Shown: piece by piece, positions 39,599-52,977 of the stretch
Numbering within the stretch: position 1 is the first letter of the stretch
Layout of the letters: each line of letters opens with the position of its first letter
DNA from: Paramacrobiotus metropolitanus
Lineage: Eukaryota > Tardigrada > Eutardigrada > Parachela > Macrobiotidae
Reading direction: 5' to 3'
DNA: 64,000 nucleotides
Assembly (NCBI RefSeq): GCF_019649055.1
Contig: NW_026570234.1
Location: forward strand, 992,001-1,056,000
Translations under genes and position numbers: made by a program
Notes under the pieces: model-generated
What the model was told of the DNA's origin: nothing
The model's input: only the letters and a program-made list of their open reading frames with translations
The model's database searches: none

Positions 39599-41679
39599 AT
39601 GCCTACGCTTCCAGCAGTCAGGAAAGTTGTCGTTATTGGTGCCGGTGCATCATGCTTATGCGCACTGCGCCATTTTTCCGCGGATCCCAATTATGATGTG
39701 GTCGCATACGAAGCCGCTTCGACGCTTGGCGGAATCTGGAATTATATATCAGCTCCAAGCACACATTCGCTAAAACCAATCCTCAAGTATGAATACTTTC
39801 ATTAGAAAGCTCTTCTGCATTGCCACTAATCGACAATTAAAGGTCCCCAGTTCTGAAGACCACGAACACTGAAAAGTAATACTTTTTGGTCGGCAGAAAT
39901 CACCCTTCGACTGACTCAACACCGTTTGCAGAGTCGTTCGGTCCTTTGGCGATTACAACCATTGTTTCCCGCGAAAATATGTCGGGATACCTAAATGATT
40001 ACGCTGCCCACTATGATTTGATGCAGTATTTCAAGGTAATAGTTTTCAAGGTTTTGACCCAAAGGAAATTATTGTATGAGTTCAGTAAAATGCTGACCGT
40101 AAGCTTGATACGGTTTACAGTTTCGGCATCAGATTTTAAGCCTGAATCCACTGAACAATGAAAACCATCCACATAAACCGCAGTTCATGGTTACTGTCGT
40201 GGATTTGGAAACGGAAATATCAGAAGAAATCATTGCCGATATTGTACTCTTGTGCACTGGGTAAAAATAATACTTAATATAAATTACGGCGGTCATCTTT
40301 GAAACATTAATCACATTTTATTTTACTGCATAATAACTATACACTTGCATATTAAGTATGGTAATGACAGTATACTGAGTATACTTATATTCAAACTTTT
40401 GTTATGCTGACTTTTACTTACCCATCAAACCCGCTTGGTTTCCATGTTGCAATTTAGTCACGACACGAAGCCTTATCAGCCTTCACTGCATAACATCGAT
40501 GCCTTCCAAGGAATTGTTACACACAGTAGCGAATATTCCGGACCGGAAACGTACAAAAACCTTCGGGTTGTTGTAATGGGGCATACGTCCATAGCCAATG
40601 AAATTGTTTGTGAACTTCTGTCGGTTACGAAGAAGGTGAGTTAATAATTTTCCATTTATCACTAGATGAATATTTCTCGCCATTGCGCAAAGAGTACTAG
40701 CGGACAATACATTCTCTGTTGCTTGCATTTACAAAATTTTTTCGTACATTCCTAGGTAATCTTTGTTCCTGTGCCCCAAGCGCAAGATGAACACTATTAT
40801 TCTCCCGGTGGATTCTCGTTTGACTTCGATAAATTTCTCACCGACACCATGCCCGGAAAAGTGCTCAGTTGTCTGCTTGAATCAGTCAAAAGCTTTTGCT
40901 GTTCAACATCCACAACGCAGCAATTTGATGTACCGGAGATGTTCACCGAAATCTTACAGACACACTCCATTGTGACCTTTAAGGAAGAGTCTGTGGTGTT
41001 GCCCAATGGAAAGAACGAGCGTATTGACGCGGTCATCCTGGCTACCGGGTTCGACTATGACTTTCCCTTTTTAACACCCGAATGCCAAACGGAAGTGTCA
41101 CCCGGACGAGTTAGTCCGCTGTACCGGCAGCTGATCCACAGCCGGCTGCACACCTTGGCCTTTGTTGGCTTGCATAATGTGGTGCCGTATCTAGTGACCG
41201 GCACCGAAATGCAAATTCGCTTTTACAAAGCTTTTCTGGATGGGAAGATTACTCTGCCTTCCGTGGATGAAATGCTAGAAGCTGACACCGCTGAGGAATA
41301 CTGTAAGCTATACTGGGCGCATAAAATGGTGAAGCAGGTGTGGCCGTATACGGTGGCGCCCACGTGTGCGGCTGCCGGTGAAAGTGATAGTAAAGCGGAC
41401 AGTGGCGAGGAGACTACGCCTCGGCGCACCGAAAACACTCTGACCGTCGAGGCGTGCAGCATTTCACCGGACCGGATTTCGCAGCAGTTTTCCTCGTCGT
41501 TAGTGAGACGGATTTCGCCCTTACCGGGAAAATTGAATAAGGAGATCAAACGGCGGAGTTCGGCAAAAATTGTGCAGTTCAAAGTCGGGGATAAAGTATT
41601 ACGCAAGTCGCTCAGCTTTTCTGGTTCGATCGCGGGATCACCTAATTGCACGGAAGATCAGGAAGGATTGTCGGGATGA
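39599..41679 (+). CDS. Flavin-containing monooxygenase-like protein with degenerate cofactor motifs
   Basis: Five exons: 39599-39786, 39897-40050, 40133-40260, 40458-40635 and 40756-41679; 1,572 nt, 523 aa with consistent phases. FMO marks: an N-terminal dinucleotide fold (VVVIGAGASCLCAL), LGGIW, the identifying FxGxxxHxxxY motif as FQGIVTHSSEY, and the late ATGFDYDFPF motif. FMOs use FAD and NADPH to oxygenate soft nucleophiles in drugs and amines. Two things are odd. The first GxGxxG has Cys in place of its last Gly, and the second, NADPH-binding one reads VVMGHTSIANE, without the usual glycines. The about 100 C-terminal residues are Ser/Arg/Lys-rich with no membrane anchor. It may have reduced or altered activity. 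The donor after exon 2 (AAG|GTTTTG) is weak; a better one 15 nt earlier would shorten a conserved block. Confidence 0.85.
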
Positions 41680-42278
41680 TAAGGAAATCTAATTACATTT
41701 CTAATTCGTGGAAAACACAAATTACCAAGCATTGACCAGTTTTTACTGTGCCAGTAGTCGTACCATAGCATGTAACATCCCATGTATTCCAACTCGTTTA
41801 AATCTGCAGTTGCTGTTGTGTTATGTAATAATTATTTCTTCGAGTCCATTCAGTTTGCGGTAGTAGCCTGCGGCGCACTTGAGTACGCAATACTGACATC
41901 TCGTGATGGCAAACTATATGGTTTGCATATTATTATTAAGTTGGCGCGCAGTTATAGTATATGCAACGCGGGAACGGTAATCGTGTTTCAAATTAAAACA
42001 TTTTTGTTTTGTGCGTGCATCAAACCGACCTGTTCCTCAAAATCTCTTTAAATACTCCTTAATAAACTATTCTGCTGCTTAACCGAAGTTACTATTTATA
42101 AAAACGTCCATTATTTTGGTGCTCCTCCTTGGTCGTGAGATCGAGCGGCTCGGGTTGCAAAACCATGTTTATCTGCATTGCATAATGCGCACAGTGGTGA
42201 CCTTTTCACCAGTCAACTTTACCGGCGCATTCACATATCATTCATTAATTATGAATCTTTCCAACAAATTTTTCCACT
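41680..42278. other. Convergent 3' region of FMO-like and TRHR-like genes
   Basis: AATAAA at 42061-42066 (+) is a poly(A) candidate for the FMO-like gene, about 380 nt past its stop. No further gene is visible. Confidence 0.45.
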
Positions 42279-45200
42279 TCAGACAGAGTTAAACAAGTTC
42301 GATGGTGTATAAACGTTCGGCGTGAGAAGCTGCACCGACGACGGTCGCGAATCTCTTTCGGAGACTTGCATTTCAATATGCGCATTAGAACTAGCCATCG
42401 ACGAGTATGCACTGGACGCGAATAAATTCCGATCCGAGCTGGATCGTCTGGTACTTAGAAGACTAAGTCCTTCGCCGTTGCAGTGCTTTATACGCTTCGG
42501 CGCCATGGCTATGGATGTGGAATCCAGCGACACGGCGGATGCACAACGCTGTATATTGGGATACATCGATCCGCGCGGAGAGGCGGCATAAGTCGACGCC
42601 GTGGTGATCGTCAGAGCCGGCACGGATGATCTTGTCCATGTAATCTCAGCTGGATTAAGTGCTGATAAATAATGCTTTAATTAATAAGAGACACGTGCTA
42701 CTCTAAAGTAGTATTTTATAATGTTAACGGTTCAGAAAATTTTAGTTACTTATAGGTCTCTGTTGTGTTCAGGTCGTTGTGCAACTTCCATAACATACTG
42801 AGCTGATTGTCAGACACGTGCTTATATTAGCATTTATAAATAACACATATTACTCAAAGCGTAAAATTAGTTAGAGAACAATAAACTGCGAAATGAACAG
42901 TTCAAAGACAGTTTAGCCAGGCACCAAAATAAGTATTACGATCGAATTTTCCCTGATAACTAGCGCTTACATGTATATTTGAATGATGCGCGTTAAATTC
43001 CCTAATGGTAAAATATGCGAAGCAACGCTATTTTGGTAAAACAAAAAGGAAAATTCTCCATGGTATTTGATTTGATTTCTATATTGCGTGAAAATTTCTT
43101 AATCGTTTAACGCATATCGAGATGGACACAAGGTTACAAGCCAACCGAAAACGCTTTTTGTTTGCTTACATGTGTTCCCAAGCTTTCTCCTCCAGTTGCG
43201 ACAAAAGAAAATGTGGTAAACAAATGCTTTACGGAATCTCTTGCTCATGGCGTTGTACATTATGGGATTGATCGCTGAATTGACAAATATGGCGCTCTTG
43301 GCAAACAGCAGATACCATAGGTTCAGCCACGGCTTCTCCACTAAAGAGTTGTACACCAATAATCCTCGATAAGGAAGCCACAAAATGGCAAATAAACCCA
43401 CGACAACCGATAGCATCCTTACAACCTAAGGATTCAAAAGACGCGTAAGTTAAAGCTGAAGGGGATCATAGTTTAACTCGTGCACAATTAAAGTGCGAAG
43501 GTATTTTATTCTATAGGCTATTGTGTGCATCAGTTAAATCCCTTTACGGAGGCAACGTTACAAGATTTACGATTTATGGGAAAACATGCGAGCTACTCTC
43601 TGTACACACAGAAAATATTATGGATGAAGGGCGTGGTAATTCATATTACCTACATGGTCCTATTTAAAATAAAACACGCAATATATCAGAAGCTTTATAT
43701 CAAAATGTATATATATAGGTACATGTAGAAGAAGGACGTACTCTTAATTGTTTAAATTTATTATTGCTAAAGTAATCATTAGATTTAGTAACAATCTGAG
43801 TCAATGATAGCTGACGCTAATTAACTGCATGACATCATTATTTCTACGCAGCTGCAGCACCAATGATACAATATTAATTTGATATAGTATATGCAACGCG
43901 ATCCATATCTTGCCATTTAAGCGATTCCATTATATGGTGTTCCTTTATGACAGGGTTTTCTTCCAGTCATTTTGCGGACAGGGGTGCACGCGTAAACGTG
44001 ATGTCACTAATGCCCGTGCAGAATATCAAAAGCCGAATCCTTCTGGCACTTTATAGTCGTGTACATACCTGGACGATTTGTTTGTCTTGATCCACCAGTT
44101 GGCCCCGACAACTGTGCTTGCGCAGCATTTCCGGTGGACCGTTACCGGCATGCAACGCCTTAATGTTACCACTGGAGCTCTGCGGTGTTGACGCATTGGA
44201 CATTGGTAACTGGCTGCGACGTAAAGTGATGCCGATTTTAGCGTACAGTGCGACGGATACCAGCAGCGGAAGGACGTAAAATAACAATAAATCCGCCACA
44301 AAAAAATAAAAATATGGATCACGTTGTAGGCGGAATTCACAGCGCTCAATGGGTGGACGGCCTCTCACGGGGACCAGTGTCGTTTTCGTTAATCCCAACC
44401 ACGGTGAACAGTATATCACAGCGAACACCCATGTGCCGATGATAATCTTTTGAGCTCTTCCAACTGAGCAGACTTTCTGCGCTAAGAGCGGTTTGCAAAT
44501 CCCGATGTACCGTTCGATGGTAAAGCACAAAATGCTGCAGAACACACCAATAAGTAATTAGACCAAAAAGAAAGCAGTGTTATTGGTCATCTTTTATCTG
44601 GAAAAGCAAAATTTCTTGTTCGTAAGGTACAATATTTAATAAGTGACTTTAGTATCATACGGGCATCATCATAACTAATAATTTTAATTATCGTAAGAAA
44701 CTATAAATATATACAAGAAAGGCGGTAAGTGCAATGGGTGTTCAATTTTCGTAGGATTACTAGTTGTATCGGCTAACGAGATCATTGAATGTTTCCGGAT
44801 CCGGGTCAAAACACCATACCTAGTGCTGCTGGCGTTTATGCCGAGAAAATTTCCAAAAATCAACAAAGAACATCCGGCGTGTCCCAAGATCCATTGCCTG
44901 GCGTACAAATGATAGGACACAATGGCTTCCGGAATCGCCGAACAGAGCACGAGAAGATCGGCAACAGCTAGAGATACCTGTGAATACATCAAGGATGTGG
45001 ATGATAAAATTTTACCGATTCCGCACGCATGCAGCCACGTAGGTAGAAGTACAATTACGAGTATATCTATAATATCTTCGGCTCTGTGCATACTTCGGTA
45101 TCACAGTTGCAGTATCCAAGCGCCTTAGATGCAGTAGAAATCACTTTTTAACCGTCTAATAAAGTTTGGGTAAGCGAATGCTAAATCTGTTAATACCGTC

Positions 45201-46853
45201 GTGTCGCCCGGTTTCACCGGTAATAATTATGTAGATACTATATACTACGGCCTCTAGCAAACGATTTTACCTACAGCGTTCGATTGCAAATAATTTTATG
45301 TTGTTTAGTTTAAAAGTGATTAGAGGCGATTGCAGTGATGACTACACTGGGGGTATTCTTTGATGTAACTAAATAACAAATTTTAAAAAAATTGATTGAT
45401 GTATCTCTTTCAAACGCGCTATGGTTTTGCCAGTATTAAATTTTGTATTCGTCAGCACTGCTGCAAACGTGGTTTAATTCATCTCTATGCACCATTCAAC
45501 ATTCTTAGGAGACTAAACGGATCCCGGTTCTAATATTTTCGATATTTTTAGGTATCGACAAATGAACGCATTTTGTTCCTTAGCTTGGACGTAACTGCGA
45601 GACTATCTTGGATTCCATTCAAATATTCCCTTTGTACCAGTCTATCATTACAAGCTTCTTCCTTTAATATTAACGTATAGTTTATCCATTTCTTTCTTTT
45701 TTCTTAACTCTTTTCTAATTAGTAATCTGACCATCCCTACCCTTTTCTGGTTGCTTGCCTTGAATTTCAGGCTGTATTTAAAAATTCTTTTTGTGCTTCT
45801 TAACGAGGTTCACAAGTCATAGATACACACCGATGCGTGTCGGGTACGCCTACTGCAACATCGAATCAGTATTACGCGTATATTATGAATATTGATGAAA
45901 CATAATTGTATCGTTCAATTTACGGTCGAAATGAAAGTATAATTGGGTTCGGTTGAAGTAATTTCAAATGGTATGCGTAAAAACCTCTGATCGGTCTGAA
46001 ATCTTGAGCTGTATAGTCGGTGATGAATGAAGATATCGTATAATTATGAATGCAAATGTGACTTTTCATGGACAAATCGTATTTAGTATAATGAAAGTGC
46101 AGCACCGTTATTGCGTAATTTTGGTGAAACGTCCATTTATTTAACGTTCTCCTATGCACGCTGGATTACGTCCATATGTCCTGAAAACGCTTATTCGATT
46201 ATGCGGGATAACAGTCCGGATTTGGTGAACTTTATACTACGTCCAACGGTTCAATTTTGAATGCTATTTCATAATGTAATTTGAATCAGTTCTGCTCCAA
46301 TGAATAGCTGACACAATATTAATATCCGAACGTATATCTCAAGTTTAACTGAACAGCCACTGGAATATCGTATGTATTCGTGCCTATATTGAGTACAATA
46401 TTTCTGTTACCGGTCCGGAAGTGCACTCAATTTATATTTTTGCTATTATATTCATTTCGGCATCTATTGCACTGGTAATTTGCACATGGTAATTACCCAT
46501 ATATACGCCCAGCTTTCAAAAATATTTTCTTTGGAATTCTTCTGCTAAAAATTATTGCTTAAAATATTTACACAAGAATAGAACTACACATAATACAGTT
46601 TTACATAATATTATGTATAAATAGCAATCAGATAACGTACCAAGTAGCAATAAGTCGGCGTGTGCAGTGCACGAGTTTTCCTTACCACCACCACGACAGC
46701 AATATTCCCAAAGACACCGATAATAAATATGATAGCGTGCACTGTGGTTGCAACAATGCGGTAATCAAGAGGGAAACGCTGCGGTGTTATTCCCACAAAC
46801 GATGTACGGTTGGTGAAATTTCCTTTGGTCCATACTTCTTCCGAGGATGACAT
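42279..46853 (-). CDS. TRH-receptor-like class A GPCR
   Basis: Five exons: 46853-46641, 44977-44820, 44534-44069, 43425-43170 and 42649-42279; 1,464 nt, 487 aa. The start ATG opens MSSSEEVW, with N-glycosylation sites (NFT, NRT) before TM1. Seven membrane segments follow: the TM2 block VSLAVADLLVLCSAIPEAI, ERY for DRY after TM3 (FTIERYIGICKP), Cys partners in TM3 and loop 2, and TM6-TM7 with LWLPYR and NSAINPIMYNAMSKRF. The LWxPYR and NPxxYNxMSxxFR patterns and the RAQKIII segment after TM3 match the thyrotropin-releasing-hormone receptor family. The invertebrate ligand would be a TRH/EFLa-type neuropeptide, coupling through Gq; that is family inference. The intracellular tail is long (about 150 aa) and Ser-rich. 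Intron 1 (44978-46640) holds no recognised gene. Confidence 0.92.
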
Positions 46854-48120
46854 TTCTTCAGGTCAGGAAAACGGTGTCTCGGTCAGAATCGTTACATGAA
46901 CATATGCTTTATGGTTTATATATCAAGGCAGTTTAAAGATGAACAGAAAAAACGAGATTCTTGGCAGGACTCTTAGACATTATAAGTGCCAGTGCACGCA
47001 CTGGTTGGACATCATAATAACCAATCCCGGAAGGACGTGTGTTCGTAGACGACGCACATTTGCCTTTCCCAACCTCCCTCTTTTTCCCTTGTATTAAGCT
47101 TTTCTTGCCCAAGGCCAGTTGATTGACAGCTTAATCCCAAGCGCTCATTTTCTAAACTGTAAATTTTCTTGTTAAGGTAATCCGTCCTTCCCGGCATGAT
47201 GGAAATGCATATACACGGTAGGGGTAACAGCTTCCGTCATCTGGTGCAAATCCTTGTAATTAAGCTATTATGTTACCTTTAAAATATGCACAGATAGTGC
47301 GGAGAAATTCTTATTTAAATCCGGCATTATACAGAGTAGTTAGAACTAGCTTGTAACTGAAAGATTTGTCCACTAACGTCAGCTGCAAGAAATGTTGTAC
47401 TAAAAACTTAACTACTATTAAAACTACTACTAAATACTAAATAACAAAATAAAATTTTACCAGTGGTGGTTACACCACCTAGCCATCTAATGGAGAATTA
47501 GTATACAATTAGAATCTCGGCATTGTGTGATAAAATCGTACGAAAATAGCTATAGCTACATTATAAAGAAATGCAGCAGCTACGTTTTCGCTGCTGCATT
47601 AATCATAATTAAACTATTTCATAATAAAACCCGTTAAATATTTTGTGCTCTGTGGACAAATTAGGTGGAAATTGATAATGAAAGAAATCCATGGAGCTTC
47701 ACTTGAACCATATAATTAGCAAATCCTTGTTTGCCAAGACCATGTTTTCTTTTTCCATGCTTTGCACCACTTCATTGCTGCATGCGGTTCTAATCCGTGT
47801 ATCGCATGTCATCAGAAATATTCGAGCACAGATTAACTGATCGAATTTATAACTGTAATGCTTATTATGCAAAATTTGCTTGGCTAACGGTAAAAAACTG
47901 TTTTAAACATATCGTAAAAACACATTTGGAACACGAAAGCGTTTTCATGATCGCTTGCCACCTGCCTATAAAAACTGGGAGTATGCATTCTAAATTCAAG
48001 CGTAGTAATGTTCATAAAGTTGTAAAGCAAAAGTGCAGAATGCCAAAATCATAGCCCATGCGATTAAGATGTTGTAAAATCATTCAACCAATAAAAATTA
48101 TTGTGTACATTTGTGCGACT
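46854..48120. other. Upstream region of the TRHR-like gene
   Basis: Expected promoter and 5' UTR of the receptor. Frames are short and unrelated to known proteins; nothing else is supported. Confidence 0.4.
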
Positions 48121-48375
48121 TTAATCCAGAACTTCATTTGATGAAACATCCGCCAGTGGTATTTTCACTGAAATATTACGATGCATAAAGGTTACATTTC
48201 GTGACAAAAGTTGATCCTGTGGCTGTCGTCGAAATATCCATGCCGGAAACCATTGCATCTGCATCTGCAAAAGGCGAACGGATATTGCGCAGCATGCAAC
48301 AATATGAGCACAAAGCAAACAGACCATTAATATTACTGGCAGCATAATACAAGAAATATGCATGTGTTTTTCCAT
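48121..48375 (-). CDS. Possible small secreted or membrane-anchored protein (84 aa)
   Basis: A single open frame from ATG (48375) to TAA. The first about 28 residues (MEKHMHISCIMLPVILMVC and on to HIVACC) form a good signal peptide or signal anchor. The rest has two N-glycosylation sites (NVT, NIS) and one dibasic RR, and ends ADVSSNEVLD. I recognise no family. No poly(A) signal or neighbouring exon was seen. It may be a chance frame; the signal-like N-terminus is the only positive argument. Confidence 0.25.
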   Translation of the reverse strand: MEKHMHISCIMLPVILMVCLLCAHIVACCAISVRLLQMQMQWFPAWIFRRQPQDQLLSRNVTFMHRNISVKIPLADVSSNEVLD

Positions 48376-49263
48376 TTGCGCGGTCGACAACGACCGCCGT
48401 CGTACAGCACCCTCACGATGTTAATATGTTCTCGCATTTCCAATGTTTTATGCAAAGTGTCAAAGTACATCGATGTAAAACCCCACAAAAGAAATAGGCT
48501 GGAACGTTGGGGATTAAGACAGGAATTGTATCGTGGCAGGATGACGTTGTGTATATATGTGCCGCACGTTTGAAGATACATATGCAAGCACCATTTGTTG
48601 AGCTGGTATTAAAACGCGACATGGCCACACTTTATTCGATGCCCGGGATCTTTCTAATTGTCACGCTAAGGAGCCCGTAATGGCCTGTGGAAAAGGAATC
48701 GTGAATAAAGTACTCTGGCTTTCATAAGAAATAATACGGCTGCCAATGGGTTTTCTCGGTTGGAGAAAAGAAATCAGGAGTGCCGTATATTATATTCCCT
48801 AGCGTACTTTTACACTTTTTGATCCGAGGACCGATCAGCAGTACGCATGCACTGGTATTTTACATCTCAGCGGATCCGGTACGAGTTTAATTTATGACTT
48901 GAGCAACTGCTTGCCGGTTTATCGAATCAACTACCCCGTAAATAATGGTCAGTTACAATTTTGAATCTTCAGAAACTTAGCTCAACATAAAGAAACAGCA
49001 GATGAATTAGATAGCTCAGTGTTGTTTGCTCAAAGGATGCAATGATAAAAACTCAAAAATTGTACTAGTAATAGAGAATACTTAATTTGCCCTCATGTGG
49101 GGCAACTGAATTTTTTTCGCCAGCTGGTTATTAAGCCATAATCAACGGAATTTCTTATTAATTTTGGTAACTAATTGAACGTTGGATTAACGTTTGCGGA
49201 GACAGTTTCACAAACACAGTGGGTAGGGCTGGATTAAAAGTACTTATTATTCAGTAAGGTATG
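48376..49263. other. Intergenic region, nothing recognised
   Basis: A+T-rich sequence between the small frame and the last MFSD5-like exon. No gene, RNA or repeat supported. Confidence 0.4.
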
Positions 49264-51250
49264 TTATAGTGGTTCTTTGGCTGAAAGAAGGGATACGTCA
49301 TTCCCGGCATCCATCTCCTCGTCTATGTTAGATACTTTGATTGGCTTAAATCTTGTGGGTAATACCGCGCATGCGGCTAAGAAAATTAAACAGCATAAGA
49401 AGTTAATCCAGAGGCTGGCATCCTAAAACCAAAATTTTAAAATTATTGTTACGCAGAATATAATGGACACTGGACGAGTAAAGAAAAATGGCGGTAAAAT
49501 AGGAATGCCACCCGGCTATGCAAGTAATCATGTACCTGAACCAAGACAACGACTACGACTAGATTAACGGGAGGGATAGGAAGCTGAAGAGCTAGAAGAG
49601 CTGTTTTATTTGTTCTAGCTGTTCGGTATTTGAGTTTTAAATTGTAAATGGCATTTGCTTGTACAAGGTTGAAATTAAAAATAACCGATTAACGGGAATT
49701 CAAAATAATTCATCAATGTGGAGCGACAGTCTTCCGGCACATAGCGGCCACGCAGTGCACCCATACACGGCCAAAATACTCCAACACAGAATTCGAATAT
49801 CACAAGTCAAGCGAAAACAACCCATGTATTCTGACCAAGAAAACGTACGTTAGGGTTACAAAGTTTACTATGATTTCGTAGTGGAAATACGATCTCTCCT
49901 CGGGAATCGCTAATGCCGGTACAAATGTAACGTGGATATTATTAGTAGACCCATCAGGATCCTTTCTAACGATAATCGCCTACTTAAACAGCTGAACAAA
50001 AAGGACCCAGTGCCACGGCTATCATGAAAACCGAGAAGAGGTATATATCCATGAGGAAGGAAAATGCTTTTTGGTTTTCCCGCTTTTTCTTTTTCTACCT
50101 CTAATGCCGGCGTCCATAATAAAACGAAAATGTGCATAAAACCTTCGAATAATAACTGCATGATCTCCCCTAGTAAAACACTGCAATTTTCTGCAAAAAG
50201 AAATTCTCAAGATGCAGTTAAAATTGTAGAATCACAAGAACTGCTTTAATAGAAACAGGCACGCAGACAACATCAGAAATCAAAAACGTTAAGGAGGTAG
50301 ATAAAATAAAACGGTAGATAAAATTTCTCACATCTTAAATTTTTGAGTTGTTTGTTCCTCAATCTGTACCCGATTCCATTGCAGCTAAAAATAATGCAGC
50401 TAATATAAATAACAGAATGAATAATAACTAATTGTTATCACTTTTATGTAGCTAAAGTAACTGCATCTCGATAAAGTGTAAGCAAAAACAATTACTGTTA
50501 TCTTTAGCGAGTGAATCTTATGGTTAGTGGTGAAATCGCAGCTGTCATGTTAAATGCGTCATGATTTCGGCAGCTGATACCTGATATGGAAAAACCTACT
50601 AAATTTATTATAACAAATTTCAAGCAGAACGCAGCCTTATATGCATTACCTGCTAGTAATGTTTTTGTTTTGATGCCGGAAGCGAAAGATTGCAGATTTG
50701 GAGCGTTTTGGTCTCCGTATTTCTCCGTCGACAAATAGTACACAAGAATTTATGTAATTGCTAAAATACCGGCAGCCACATCAAAAGGTGATCTAACCCA
50801 ATAACCCAAAAACAGTTTTCGGAATATGTTATGCAAATTTGTCGTGAAAATCACTCCGTACACTAATTTCCCGGAAGTACTGACCGCGAACTGCGCGACT
50901 ACACCGGACAGAATGGCAATAATTCCATTAAGTTTCGTAGCTCCTGATAGTATGTCTCCCAACTGGGCGATCGACAGACCCTTCTGTAAAATTATCAATG
51001 ATTTATTTGCTGTTTTAAAACTGTTGAGTGCAACAGTGCATTTTGTTATATAAACACGCTTAGGTTAACCTTGTTGCATTCGCACACAAGCCAAGCCTCA
51101 AAAGATGTGCACATAATGGAAGTGGCAATACCGGCCAACAGCCGTCCTCCCATTAAGATCCATAAATTTGGCGAATGTTTCGTCAGGCACGAAAGCCCGT
51201 AAATCACTCCATAAGACATACATAAGTAAAGTAAGACATTCCACTTTCCA
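49264..51250 (-). pseudogene. Decayed MFSD5-like transporter gene
   Basis: Exon remnants follow the MFSD5 (molybdate-anion transporter, MFS) order: 51250-51070 (IYGLSCLTKHSP...ATSIMCTSFEAWLVCE), 50983-50862 (GDILSGATKLNGIIAILSGV), 50792-50650 (SPFDVAAGILAI...EKYGDQNA), from 50169 (LFEGFMHIFVLLWTPAL...PHGYI), about 49800-49700 (FEFCVGVFWPCMGALRGRYV), about 49610-49540, and 49422-49264 with its own TAA. Damage: TAA in frame at 50752-50750 inside a membrane segment, TGA at 49809-49807 just before VIFEFCVG, and two compensating frameshifts flanking FSVFMIAVALG (about 50050 and 50010). The N-terminal third (TM1 to TM2, DWLQGP region) is absent. Several intact splice sites remain, so decay is probably recent. 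No intact copy lies in this window. Confidence 0.8.
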
Positions 51251-51920
51251 CTATCCTCATGATGTTTCAGTTTACAGCACAGAAATGTAAAATTGCCCAA
51301 CAGAGTTTTGCTAGTTAGTTTGTACCCCTTCGTATTCTTATCCAAGTGTATAATTTGGTGATTAATCACAACAGCATACAGATCGCTTGCAATAAAACAC
51401 TTAAACGAAAGAATTCCATTAGACAATACTGCGAGAAATTTTTTAGGCAAAGGTACACCGTATCAGTAACATGCCGCAGATGAAACATCCCATCTGGTAG
51501 CAAACGCAACCAATTCATCTCCCCGCGTTAAAAAATGTGGTACTGTTACAACCAATACGACCATGTACAAGATCCATCCGAAATGATGACCGCACAAACA
51601 CTGCAAAAAGACAAACAATTCTCAACCAGCGAACAAAGTGAAGCGTCATCCGTACCGACATGATTAAAGGGGCGTTACGTAAGAATAATATTATAACGAT
51701 GTGGACTTCGGAACGTATTTAAAAAAGCTGGCCCCGTGCAGTGGGGCTAATAAAATTTGTATTTTAGCATTTGTCCATTTTTAAATATTCAAATTATCTT
51801 CACACTCCGAAGTCCTATTGCTGTTTTCAGACTTCTAAATACTAATTATTGTCCCGCATAATTCCGTTTTTCAAACAATACTGGCTGCGCGCCAGCGCGA
51901 CCGATACTGCATTAAAAATT

Positions 51921-52977
51921 TTATGGCTTACCGCTATTAACCGCAACCGCGACACAACTTTGCCCGCTACGAGCGCTCGGCAACATGGTATTCAGAAGCG
52001 ACCACTCATCCGCCACGAAATCATATGCTTCAATACTGCTGTCATGACAATTCAGAGATTTTTCTCCACCGAAAACATACATTCGACCTTCAAAAACCCC
52101 AATCCCGGGCAAGTAGCGGGGAACCCGCATGGAATCTAGGAGAAACGTCACATTCAGTATTCTTAGAAGCTCCGTTACATCACAGAATGCTGCAGTCACA
52201 TCACAATCATTACTAATGATTTGCAGCCGCAAACTTACCTTTTGGTAGCCACTTATCGGCAAAGGGATCGTAGGCATCCACGCGACACAAAACCTCCATA
52301 TCGCGCGATATTCCGCCTTTAACAGCCAGGACAACAAAGCAAGTAAAAACATTTAATAATCGAACCCTGAAGTAAGTACATTTTAACTGACCCACAACAT
52401 AAATCAAACCGTCCGGGCCGACACACGCTACCGCTCCACTTCGACACAAGGGCATTGATTTCACTGAACTCCACTTATCAGCGTCGATGTCGTACTGATA
52501 CACTTTATCCGATAATGCTCCGCCGAACACTGACATTCCTCCGAACAAATACAATCTGCCTTTTACGGCTAACATGGAGCAACCGGTGAGCGGAGCAGGT
52601 AGGCTGGCTACAAATTCCCACGTATCAGATACCGCGTCATATCGCTCCACCGTTTTCAGAACCGATGCTCCATTCCTACCGCCAGCGACAAAAACGTAAT
52701 CGATCAACGTAGCTGTGCCAAAGGAATGTCGACCCGACAACATATGTGCTTTCGTTAGCCACTGGTTATTCATAGCATCATAGCACAACACTCCATCAGA
52801 AGCGGCGCCGTTGGCAAATTCACCCCCGCATAAATAAACGAGTTTATCGCAGCCCACGATTCCCGCTTTACTAAGTGCCACTGGTAGCGACATCAAATAT
52901 CCCCATTCCGATTTAAATGGACGGAAACATTCCACCGTGCACAGTTTAATGCCCGTATCTTCTCCACCAGCACACAT
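51921..52977 (-). CDS. Kelch-repeat beta-propeller protein
   Basis: Exons 52977 (or 52994)-52392, about 52335-52259 and about 52131-51921 (TAA). Six kelch blades are visible, each with paired glycines and spaced Tyr/Trp: MCAGGEDTG, YLCGGEFANG, VAGGRNGASV, FGGMSVFGG, VVGGISRDMEVL and YVFGGEKSLN. Kelch propellers bind substrates, most often as the C-terminal half of BTB-BACK-kelch CUL3 adaptors. The exon appears to begin upstream of the ATG at 52977, at an acceptor TTTAAG|GC, in the frame RELLIMCAGG typical of BTB-kelch proteins. A phase-compatible frame at about 53304-53200 (ending EAAAVS) could supply an upstream exon, but it has no ATG and no BTB domain is present before the minisatellite. 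The gene is therefore either kelch-only or 5'-truncated. Confidence 0.8.
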
